Assembly (NCBI GenBank): GCA_900766265.1
Contig: CAAFUS010000006.1
Location: 620,001-684,000, forward strand
From: Pseudomonadaceae bacterium
GTDB taxonomy: Bacteria > Pseudomonadota > Gammaproteobacteria > Pseudomonadales > Pseudomonadaceae
Reading direction: 5' to 3'
Length of the DNA stretch: 64,000 nt
Position numbers and translations under genes: made by a program. The notes beneath the pieces were generated by a model. That model worked only from the letters and a program-made list of their open reading frames with translations. It did not search any database and was not told where the DNA came from. Below are positions 34,465-41,936 of the stretch, piece after piece. Numbering within the stretch: the first letter of the stretch is position 1; each line of letters starts with the position of its first letter.

Positions 34465-34819
34465 GGCGTTCTCCTGTGTGGGGTACGCCTCGTTAGAGCC
34501 ATGGCCAGGCACGCGGTTCGTGGCCGCGGACCGCCGGTGCACGCGCCTGCCCCCCTCAATCGGATCCCATATATATAAGACAACCAATAAAGGTGGCATC
34601 GCCGCTTCGCTTGAAATAGCACTTTGATAGTTATCGCAGAACTACCGCTTCGCTTGTAATTTCATTAAGCCATAACACCACTCTATATGAGGAAAACCAT
34701 TCGTCCGGCGTTGAAACGGAGTGTGAACTCCTGCTCGCCTAAGCCCCTCTGAACTCGTGAAGGCTGGAGCAAGTTGTATCAGCCCCTTTAGTTCTCTATC
34801 CACCGAGGAGACAAAGAAA
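34465..34819. other. A/T-richer intergenic region upstream of the KGG genes
   Basis: About 355 bp without a convincing gene. From 34560 to 34760 the base composition is clearly lower in G+C than its surroundings. CCGCTTCGCTTG occurs twice (34602-34613 and 34645-34656), 43 bp apart, each followed by an A/T-rich tetramer. It probably contains the promoter of the KGG gene pair. Confidence 0.5.
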
Positions 34820-34990
34820 ATGGCAAATAACAACCCTGGCAACTTTGCAAACGATCGCGAGAAAGCTTCCGAAGCCGGCAAGAAAGGCGGCAGCAACAGC
34901 GGCGGCAATTTCGCGAACGACCGCGAGAAGGCCTCCGAAGCTGGTAAGAAAGGTGGCCAGAACAGCCACGGCGGCGGCCGTAACAGCTAA
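34820..34990 (+). CDS. KGG-repeat stress-induced small protein 1
   Basis: A 56-aa hydrophilic protein made of two copies of the unit NFANDREKASEAGKKGG followed by a Ser/Asn/Gly/His tail. This is the KGG (con-10/YciG-like) family, linked to stress and stationary phase. ATG 34820 has GAGGAG nine bases upstream. A second, nearly identical gene follows at 35047. No membrane or metal-binding feature is seen. Confidence 0.88.
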   Translation: MANNNPGNFANDREKASEAGKKGGSNSGGNFANDREKASEAGKKGGQNSHGGGRNS

Positions 34991-35046
34991 GCCGAAGGCT
35001 TACTCGCACACCTGACCCAACGTCGCTATCCACGAGGAGAAATGAC

Positions 35047-35217
35047 ATGGCTAACAACAACCCGGGCAACTTTGCGAACGATCGCGAAAAAGCGTCCGAA
35101 GCCGGCCGCAAAGGCGGCCACAACAGCGGTGGCAACTTTGCCAACGACCGCGAGAAGGCCTCTGAAGCCGGCCGCAAAGGCGGCCAGAACAGCCATGGCG
35201 GTGGCCGCAGCAGCTAA
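35047..35217 (+). CDS. KGG-repeat stress-induced small protein 2
   Basis: Also 56 aa, with two NFANDREKASEAGRKGG units, differing from the upstream copy mainly by Lys-to-Arg and a few tail residues. The leader is duplicated as well (CTATCCACGAGGAGA here, CTATCCACCGAGGAGA before copy 1), so a tandem gene duplication is the simplest explanation. GAGGAG lies seven bases before ATG 35047. A strong terminator follows at 35231. Confidence 0.88.
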   Translation: MANNNPGNFANDREKASEAGRKGGHNSGGNFANDREKASEAGRKGGQNSHGGGRSS

Positions 35218-35230
35218 TCGCCAGAATAAT

Positions 35231-35259
35231 AAGGCAGAGGGTTTATGGCCCTCTGCCTT
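35231..35259 (+). terminator. Rho-independent terminator after the KGG genes
   Basis: AAGGCAGAGGG and CCCTCTGCCTT form an 11-bp stem around a short loop, followed by atattctttt. It begins 13 bp after the second KGG stop. Confidence 0.85.
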
Positions 35260-35361
35260 ATATTCTTTTGAGAAAAACGTCTTATATAAAAATAAAAATA
35301 ACAGCTCACTGCACTGACCTCGAAGATCGATACAGCACCCCCTCTTTCGATAGTACTTTCC

Positions 35362-35541
35362 ATGCGTCCTCGAATGACAACCAGTGCCCCACTCAATCCC
35401 GGCGATCAAGCCGAGCCCGGCACTTCGGGAACCGGGGAAAATCTCTGCCCACGCTGCGCTGGAACGGGTCGCGTGGCAGACCGCGACTGTGCAAACTGTG
35501 GCGGAACGGGCAAGATAATCGAGGGCATCGGCGGCGCGTGA
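35362..35541 (+). CDS. Small zinc-ribbon protein with DnaJ-like CxxCxGxG motifs
   Basis: A 59-codon ORF with CPRCAGTGRVADRDCANCGG and then TGK: two CxxC-x-GTG units, the zinc-binding pattern of DnaJ central domains. Codon use is GC3-rich like the neighbours, and the frame ends 28 bp before pncB, pointing to co-transcription. No clear Shine-Dalgarno precedes ATG 35362; ATG 35374 is an alternative. It could be a small metal- or RNA-binding protein or a thiol-disulfide helper. Function unknown. Confidence 0.62.
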   Translation: MRPRMTTSAPLNPGDQAEPGTSGTGENLCPRCAGTGRVADRDCANCGGTGKIIEGIGGA

Positions 35542-35569
35542 GGCATGCCCTCCATGACAAGGAGCCAGC

Positions 35570-36769
35570 ATGACGTCCCTTTCCGACGACCGCATCATCC
35601 AGAGCCTGCTTGATACAGACTTCTACAAGTTGACGATGATGCAGGCCATCCTGCACCACTACCCCGACGCCGAGGTGGAGTGGGCCTTTCGCAGCCGCAC
35701 ACGAGAAGACCTCACCCCTCACCTGGAGGCGATTCGCGCCCAGGTCCGCGCCCTGGCCGATTTGCGACTGAACGACGCCGAGCAGGCCTTCCTCGAAAGC
35801 ATTCCCTTCATGAAACCGGACTTCATCCGCTTCCTGCGGCTGTTCCGTTTCAACATGAACTACGTGGAGGTCGAGAGCGAGGCCGGTGAACTGGTCATCC
35901 GCCTTCGCGGCCCCTGGCTGCACATCATCCTGTTCGAGGTGCCCCTGCTGGCGATCGTCAGCGAGGTACGCAACCGCGCTTGCTACCCGAATGCCACCGT
36001 CGACCAGGCGCGCGATCGTCTGCTGGCGAAATTCGACTGGCTGCGCCAGGAGGCCAGCGAGGACGAACTGCGCGGCTTCAAGGTGGCCGACTTCGGTACG
36101 AGGCGGCGTTTTTCCTACGCAGTGCAGGAAAGCATCGTGCGGACCATGAAGGAGCGGTTCCCGGGCCGCTTCGTCGGTACCAGCAACGTCCATCTGGCCA
36201 GGATCCTGGACCTCAAGCCCATGGGCACGATGGCCCATGAATGGATCATGGCGCACCAGCAGCTCGGACCGCGGCTGATCGACAGCCAGCGCGCCGCCCT
36301 GGAGTGCTGGGTCAAGGAATATCGCGGCGCGCTGGGTACGGCACTGACTGACTGCATCACCATGGATGCCTTCCTCGCCGATTTCGATCTCTACTTCGCC
36401 AAGCTCTTCGACGGCCTGCGCCACGACTCCGGCGACCCGATCGAGTGGGCCAACAAGGCGATCGCCCACTACCAGCGCCTGGACATCGACCCGATGACCC
36501 GCAGCCTGGTGTTCTCCGACGGGCTCGACTTCCAGCGCGCGCTCTCCATCTACCGCGCCCTGAACGGACGCATCAAGACCAGCTACGGCATCGGCACCCA
36601 GCTCACCTGCGACCTGCCCGGCGTGGAGCCGACCAACATCGTGATCAAGATGATCGGCTGCAACGGTTACCCGGTGGCGAAAATCTCCGACTCCCCGGGC
36701 AAGAGCATGTGCCGCGACGAAGCCTTCCTCAGCTACCTGCGCCACGTCTTTAACGTACCGCAGGCCTGA
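35570..36769 (+). CDS. pncB: Nicotinate phosphoribosyltransferase
   Basis: A 399-aa enzyme converting nicotinate, PRPP and ATP to nicotinate mononucleotide in NAD salvage. Characteristic blocks: SLLDTDFYKLTMMQAILHHYP at the N terminus (read in part), GTSNVHLA, PMGTMAHEWIMAHQQLG containing the phosphorylated His region, HDSGDPIEWANKAI and SDGLDFQRAL, and TNIVIKMIGCNGYPVAKISD near the end. Length is normal. AAGGAG lies eight bases before ATG 35570. It may be co-transcribed with the small zinc-ribbon ORF. Confidence 0.95.
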   Translation: MTSLSDDRIIQSLLDTDFYKLTMMQAILHHYPDAEVEWAFRSRTREDLTPHLEAIRAQVRALADLRLNDAEQAFLESIPFMKPDFIRFLRLFRFNMNYVEVESEAGELVIRLRGPWLHIILFEVPLLAIVSEVRNRACYPNATVDQARDRLLAKFDWLRQEASEDELRGFKVADFGTRRRFSYAVQESIVRTMKERFPGRFVGTSNVHLARILDLKPMGTMAHEWIMAHQQLGPRLIDSQRAALECWVKEYRGALGTALTDCITMDAFLADFDLYFAKLFDGLRHDSGDPIEWANKAIAHYQRLDIDPMTRSLVFSDGLDFQRALSIYRALNGRIKTSYGIGTQLTCDLPGVEPTNIVIKMIGCNGYPVAKISDSPGKSMCRDEAFLSYLRHVFNVPQA

Positions 36770-36783
36770 GCAAGCCGGGCGGA

Positions 36784-37819
36784 TCAGCCCGCCTCGCCCA
36801 CCTGGACCACCAGTTTGCCGAAGTTGCGTCCCTCGAGCAGCCCGATGAAGGCCTCGGGGGCCTGCTCCAGCCCCTCCACCAGATGCTCGCGATACTTGAT
36901 GCGACCCTCGGCATACCAGGCGCTCATGTCACGGTAGAACTCATCGTAGCGGTCACCGTAATCGGCCCAGATGATGAAGCCCTGCATGCGCATGCGCTTG
37001 CGCAGCAGAGTGCTCAGCAGCAGCGGCAGGCGGTCGGGTCCCTGGGGCAACGCGGTATCGTTGTATTGCGCCACCACGCCGCAGACTGGTACCCGCGCCC
37101 CGGTATTGAGCAACGGCAGAACCGCGTCGAAGACTCGACCACCGACGTTTTCGAAGTAGACGTCGATGCCCTCCGGGCAGGCTTGCGCCAGTTGCTCGGC
37201 CAGATCCTCGCGGCGATGGTCGATGCAGGCATCCAAACCCAGCACCTCGACGGCGTGGCGGCATTTTTCCTCGCCGCCAGCGATTCCGACCACACGGCAG
37301 CCCTTGAGCTTGCCGATCTGCCCGACGGTGGCCCCCACCGGGCCGGTGGCCGCGGCGACCACCAGCGTTTCGCCGCTTTTAGGCTGCCCGATGTCCAGCA
37401 ACCCCATGTAGGCGGTGAAACCGGGCATGCCGAGCACGCCCAGGGCATGGGACGGGTTAGGCATGTCCGGATCGAGCTTGACCAGGCCCTGCCCGTCGGA
37501 GAGTGCGTAGTCCTGCCAGCCGCGCGCCGAGGACCCAGTCGCCCACCGCGAAATCCGGATGCCGTGATTCGGCAACTCGGCTCACGGTACCGCCGACCAT
37601 CACGTCGCCGACCTGCATAGGTGGCGCGTAGGACGGCGCGTCGCTCATCCGCCCGCGCATGTAGGGGTCTAGGGACAGGTAGACGGTCCGCAGCAGCACT
37701 TGCCCATCCTGAGGGCTCGGCCGCGGCGCGGTCTCCAGGCGGAAGTTCTACGCCTTCGGCGCGCCATGGGGCCGGGAAGCGAGATGGATGCTGCGGTTGT
37801 GCTCGGGACTCTGGTTCAT
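36784..37819 (-). pseudogene. NADP-dependent oxidoreductase (CurA/MDR family), nonsense plus frameshift
   Basis: The intact family protein (about 340 aa; zinc-independent MDR such as CurA or leukotriene B4 dehydrogenase) can be reconstructed in pieces. The start ATG 37819 with GGAGGAG upstream reads NRSIHLASRPHGAPKA and then hits TAG at codon 24 (37750-37748), where relatives have glutamate before NFRLE. Reading resumes through YLSLDPYMRGRMSDAPSY to FAVGDWVLG, then a two-base loss in a GC-repeat (about 37521-37527) shifts into ARGWQDYALSDGQG. From there to 36784 the domain is intact, including the cofactor loop AATGPVGATVGQIGKLKG. Two independent lesions make this a true pseudogene rather than one sequencing slip. 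Confidence 0.85.
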
Positions 37820-37952
37820 TGCCGCTCCTCCTGCGCGCCGCGCCGGGATGGCGCGATGCCGATCCAGTAGTGATCGCGGAAGCAGGGCTGCGTTCCCGGG
37901 CGGAACCTGACAGCAAAACTACCCGGCACGACAGCGTCGCGCCGGATTGGGC

Positions 37953-38849
37953 TCAACGGGCGTCGATCTGGCCCTGGAGGTTGGCGATCTGGCTCTGCAG
38001 CGTATTGATGCTACGGGTCATCTGCGCGCGGAAAGCATCGAACTCGGCGGTACTGCTGCTGGACGCGGGACGGTTATCGATCTCGCTGCGCAGTACCAGC
38101 AGGTCCTGCTCCAGCCGACTGATAGCCTGGGTCTGGCTGGCCTGCTGACCGCCCTGCTGCCTGAGCGCCGCCACCTGCTTGTTCAGGCCTTCGATGCTCG
38201 CCTCCAGCTTGCTCTGGCCGGCCAACGCCGATTTGAAACCGGCCTGCTCGTTGCTCACGGCCTTGAGTTCCTCGCCCAACTTGGCGAGTGCGCTTTGCTG
38301 GCTCTTGAGTTCGCCGGCAAGCTGTTCGAGGCGCGTGTTCAATTCCTCGGCCCGCTTGCTCTGCCCGCTCTGCAGGCCGGTCACGCTTTTCTGCTCGGTG
38401 CTGAAGGCCTGCTGTTGCTGACTCAGCGTCGCGACCTGCTGCTCGAGCTGCTTGATGCGCAGCTTCACCGCCTCGCTCTCGCTGGTGACGTTGGACTCGG
38501 TCGCCACCACCTTGCCGGAGATGTCACGAAGCCGGCCGTTGGCGTCTTCGCTGATGCGGGCGAAGCTGTCCTGGGTCGCGACCAACTGCATCTCCAGCAT
38601 GGAGATCTGCTGGAAGCTCCACCAGCCGAGCCCGCCGAGGGCGATCAGCAGCGCCAGCACCATGGCCCAGAGCGCGCCGGTGGCAGCGGACTTGCGCTTC
38701 TTCTGGCGGGGCGAGCGAACCTCGTCCCTTCGCTCGTAGCGACGCGCGCCCACCGGCTCCAGCTCGGGCTCCGGATAGGGCGTGTCGCGATCGCGATCAG
38801 CTCGAAGGCTAGGGATGTTATCCAGATCGTCATCGAAATCGTTACGCAT
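37953..38849 (-). CDS. Single-pass membrane protein with long coiled coil
   Basis: A 298-aa protein with a charged cytoplasmic N terminus (residues 1-57, Asp/Arg-rich), one transmembrane segment (about 58-78, ALWAMVLALLIALGGLGWW) and a long periplasmic heptad-rich region from about residue 85 to the end (IKQLEQQVATLSQQQQ, RLEQLAGELKSQQSALAKL, ISRLEQDLLVLRSEI). I do not recognise a named family. The type II topology with a coiled coil suggests an envelope-spanning scaffold. It is located between the oxidoreductase pseudogene and argP, as in P. aeruginosa by memory of gene order. Confidence 0.75.
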   Translation of the reverse strand: MRNDFDDDLDNIPSLRADRDRDTPYPEPELEPVGARRYERRDEVRSPRQKKRKSAATGALWAMVLALLIALGGLGWWSFQQISMLEMQLVATQDSFARISEDANGRLRDISGKVVATESNVTSESEAVKLRIKQLEQQVATLSQQQQAFSTEQKSVTGLQSGQSKRAEELNTRLEQLAGELKSQQSALAKLGEELKAVSNEQAGFKSALAGQSKLEASIEGLNKQVAALRQQGGQQASQTQAISRLEQDLLVLRSEIDNRPASSSSTAEFDAFRAQMTRSINTLQSQIANLQGQIDAR

Positions 38850-38957
38850 TGGGCACCATCGAGGCGGGCGAAAAAATGACGGCAGTATAACGTGTTGCAG
38901 GGCGGCCTTCAGCGCTACCGGCGCACACCGGCGAAGGTCCGCAGTGGCGCGTTCGGC

Positions 38958-39851
38958 CTAGCTCTCCGCCACCAGCCAGGTGCCCGCCGCGCCGAGTAGC
39001 TGGCGCGTCAGATCGGCCATCAGCTCGCCGCCGTTGCGCCAGTAATGCCAGTAGAGCGGAACGTCGATGTAGCGGTCCGGCAGCACGTCGACCAGCACGC
39101 CCCGGGCCAGCTCGCCGCGCACCTGATACTCGGGCACCAGTCCCCAACCCAGGCCGCTTTCCAGCAGCCGAACGAAGCCTTCGGACGAGGGGCACAGGTG
39201 GTGGATGAAACCATCGGTGATGCCCAGCGCCGCCAGGTAACGATGCTGGAGCTGGTCGTCGGGGCCGAACACGATCGCCGGCGCACGGGTGAGGACATCG
39301 GGCATCGGCGCGCCGCGGAAATGCCTCGCCAGGAACGCCGGACTGGCCAGAGCACGATAGCGCATCGCGCCGAGAAACTGACTGCGCGCGCCCGCCAGGG
39401 CCGGCTCGGCGGCACAGACACAGGCGGCAACCTCTCCGGCACGCATCCGTTTGAGTCCTACGGCCTGGTCGACCACCACATGATCGATCACCACTTGATG
39501 CCGGGCGCAGAACGGCGCCACCGCAGCCGCCCACCAGGTCGCCAGGCTGTCGGCGTTGAGGGCGATGCGCAGACGCTCCGGCAGCCGGCTTTCGTCGAGC
39601 GCCGGGACCTGGCCCTGCAGGTCGCGCTCGAGCAGCCGTACCTGCTGCACATGGTTGAGCAGCCGACGCCCCAGTTCGGTGGGCTGGGGTGGTGTAGAGC
39701 GCAGCAGGACCGGCTGACCGACGCGCGCCTCGAGCATCTTGATGCGCTGCGAGACGGCCGACTGCGACAGCCCCAGCGCCCCGGCGGCGCGCTCGAATCC
39801 GGCCTGCTCGACCACGGCGGCGAGAGCGGTCAGCAGCTTGTAATCGAACAT
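38958..39851 (-). CDS. argP: LysR-family regulator ArgP (IciA)
   Basis: A 297-aa LysR regulator: N-terminal HTH (residues 3-60; YKLLTALAAVVEQAGFERAA and LSQSAVSQRIKMLE) and an effector domain. The HTH text and the divergent neighbour, a LysE/ArgO-type exporter, identify it as ArgP, which binds lysine and arginine and activates the basic amino-acid exporter gene. The two genes are separated by about 230 bp containing both promoters. Confidence 0.9.
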   Translation of the reverse strand: MFDYKLLTALAAVVEQAGFERAAGALGLSQSAVSQRIKMLEARVGQPVLLRSTPPQPTELGRRLLNHVQQVRLLERDLQGQVPALDESRLPERLRIALNADSLATWWAAAVAPFCARHQVVIDHVVVDQAVGLKRMRAGEVAACVCAAEPALAGARSQFLGAMRYRALASPAFLARHFRGAPMPDVLTRAPAIVFGPDDQLQHRYLAALGITDGFIHHLCPSSEGFVRLLESGLGWGLVPEYQVRGELARGVLVDVLPDRYIDVPLYWHYWRNGGELMADLTRQLLGAAGTWLVAES

Positions 39852-40084
39852 CGATTTTCCTTATGGAGCGTGAGCAAGATTTGTTTCCCTTATAGCGCCT
39901 ACCTCACCAGACTCGCCAGCATCCTCCACAACGGATTGACGCATATGACGGGCGATACAGGATCCTCGACGCGGCTGCGCACGTCGCAGACCGAACGACA
40001 CCCCAGCGACCGGGCCTCGCGCACCCTCGATGCGCGCCTGGTGCGCAGGTGCGATGGGCGTTGCAGGCCGTTGGAGCATTGCCG

Positions 40085-40690
40085 ATGAGCCCGCTGCTGC
40101 AGAGCTACGTCAACGGACTGGCGATCGCAGCCGGACTGATCATGGCCATCGGTGCGCAAAACGCCTTCGTGCTCGCCCAGAGCCTGCGCCGCGAACACCA
40201 CCTGCCGGTCGCCGCGCTGTGCATCGTCTGCGACATCCTGCTGGTCTGTGCCGGCGTGTTCGGCCTGGCGGCACTGATCGCCCAGAGCACGCTGCTGGAA
40301 AACCTGGCGCGCTGGGGCGGCACCGCGTTCCTGCTCTGGTACGGCACGCTCGCCTTGCGTCGGGCCCTGCGCCCCGGAGCCCTGCTGCAGCAGGAAGCCG
40401 CACCGCGCTCGCGGCGAGCGGTCCTGCTGGCGGCGCTGGCCGTGACCCTGCTCAACCCGCACGTTTACCTCGACACCGTGGTGCTGATCGGTTCGCTCGG
40501 CGCACAGCAGCCCGAACCCGGCGCCTTCACCCTTGGCGCGGCGAGCGCATCGACGCTCTGGTTCCTGACGCTGTCGCTCGGCGGCGCCTGGCTCGCGCCC
40601 TGGCTGGCGAAGCCACTGACCTGGCGGATTCTGGATCTGGGCGTCGCCACCATGATGTATGCCATCGCCTATCAGTTGGTAACCGGATAA
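40085..40690 (+). CDS. LysE/ArgO-family basic amino-acid exporter
   Basis: A 201-aa inner-membrane exporter. GLIMAIGAQNAFVLAQSL near the N terminus is the diagnostic LysE/ArgO motif, followed by ALCIVCDILLVCAGVFGLA and NPHVYLDTVVLIGS. It exports arginine, lysine or toxic analogues such as canavanine under ArgP. ATG 40085 has GGAG eight bases upstream; an upstream GTG at 40049 would add 12 residues ahead of the first membrane segment. Confidence 0.92.
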   Translation: MSPLLQSYVNGLAIAAGLIMAIGAQNAFVLAQSLRREHHLPVAALCIVCDILLVCAGVFGLAALIAQSTLLENLARWGGTAFLLWYGTLALRRALRPGALLQQEAAPRSRRAVLLAALAVTLLNPHVYLDTVVLIGSLGAQQPEPGAFTLGAASASTLWFLTLSLGGAWLAPWLAKPLTWRILDLGVATMMYAIAYQLVTG

Positions 40691-41044
40691 CCGCCCCGGT
40701 GGAGGAACGCCGCTGCCCAACGATGGTCCACGCAAGGCGCAGCCGCGTCTTGCGATGGTACCGACTCGCAAGGCCCAGGCGCCCCTGGCCCGGCTTTTCC
40801 ACACAGTTGCCGCGTGGTTTAGCCATCGGTCGGGTGCTATGATCGGGAGCTCGCGAGCACGGAGCGAAGGCTCCAGCCCGCCTGTTCGGCCGACCGTGAA
40901 CGGCCAGAGACTGCGCAAGCATGCAGCGAGCGAAGGAGTCGATGGAAACGGGCGTCAACAAGCCCGCCGCCATCGGCGCAGCAGTAAACGCGCCTCTCCC
41001 TTGCCCGCCGCATCAATCCTCGATACCTGAGCAGGAGATACACC
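40691..41044. other. Intergenic region between the exporter gene and sodB
   Basis: About 350 bp. The open frames here are shadows that continue into sodB in the wrong frame. The region should hold the sodB promoter and leader, but I see no convincing Fur box or hairpin. AGGAGA precedes the sodB start. Confidence 0.4.
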
Positions 41045-41626
41045 ATGGCTTTCGAATTGCCGCCGCTGCCTTACGAAAAGAACGCCCTCGAGCCGCACAT
41101 TTCTGCCGAGACCCTGGACTTTCACCATGGCAAGCATCACCAGGCCTACGTGACCAATCTGAACAACCTGATCCCGGGCACCGAGTTCCAAGGCAAGGAT
41201 CTGGAAACCATCATCAAGACCTCCACCGGTGGCATCTTCAACAACGCCGCCCAGGTCTGGAACCACACCTTCTTCTGGAACTGCATGTCGCCCAACGGCG
41301 GCGGTCAGCCGACCGGTGAACTGGCCGACGCGATCAACGCCGCCTTCGGTTCATTCGACACGTTCAAGGAAGAATTCACCAAGACCGCCATCGGCACCTT
41401 CGGCTCCGGTTGGGCCTGGCTGGTCAAGAAGCCCGACGGCAGCGTCGGTCTGGCCAGCACCGGCGGTGCCGGCAACCCCATGACCGATGGCGCCAAGCCG
41501 CTGCTGACCTGCGATGTGTGGGAACACGCCTACTACATCGACTACCGCAACGCCCGTCCGAAATTCGTCGAAGCGTTCTGGAACCTGGTCAACTGGGATT
41601 TCGTCGCGAAGAACTTCGCCGGCTGA
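41045..41626 (+). CDS. sodB: Iron superoxide dismutase
   Basis: A 193-aa Fe-type superoxide dismutase of the cytoplasm: FELPPLPYEKNALEPHIS at the N terminus, HHGKHHQAYVTNLN with the first metal histidine, FNNAAQVWNHTFFWNCM, and the signature D157-VWEH161-AYYIDYRN. The FWNCMSPNGGG segment favours iron over manganese. It lies between the amino-acid exporter and bifA, a gene order I recall from P. aeruginosa, and ends at a strong terminator. Confidence 0.96.
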   Translation: MAFELPPLPYEKNALEPHISAETLDFHHGKHHQAYVTNLNNLIPGTEFQGKDLETIIKTSTGGIFNNAAQVWNHTFFWNCMSPNGGGQPTGELADAINAAFGSFDTFKEEFTKTAIGTFGSGWAWLVKKPDGSVGLASTGGAGNPMTDGAKPLLTCDVWEHAYYIDYRNARPKFVEAFWNLVNWDFVAKNFAG

Positions 41627-41676
41627 TATCCGCATCTTCGGATGCCGCTGCAACCGATCGGGATGCAGCACCCACG

Positions 41677-41702
41677 AAATGCCCGCAGCGATGCGGGCAT
41701 TT
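41677..41702 (+). terminator. Rho-independent terminator of sodB
   Basis: AAATGCCCGC (41677-41686) pairs perfectly with GCGGGCATTT (41693-41702) over a six-base loop, followed by tgtttttc. It begins 50 bp after the sodB stop. Confidence 0.9.
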
Positions 41703-41936
41703 TGTTTTTCAGGGCCTCCGCTACGTTTGCCACGCGCCCCGCCTGTTTTTCAACGGCAAGAATTCGACGGAATGCCGGCGCCAAGTATTGAGCGCCAAGA
41801 CGGATTGCCACATCCTTTCGCTCCGCTCGTTCGACGTGACTCATCGACCCCACCGGCCGATGCCCATGATTACGCTTTGACGATCGCAGCTGTATTACCA
41901 ATACTCATGAAGCGGGCCTGGGAGAAGGAACCATCT

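Noticed and set aside
35231..35259. Hairpin after the KGG genes as a riboswitch or small RNA
   Set aside because: The perfect stem followed by a U-rich tail is explained by a simple terminator.
40921..41319. 132-aa frame crossing from the intergenic region into sodB
   Set aside because: It overlaps sodB in a different frame and changes character at the gene boundary, so it is not a separate gene.
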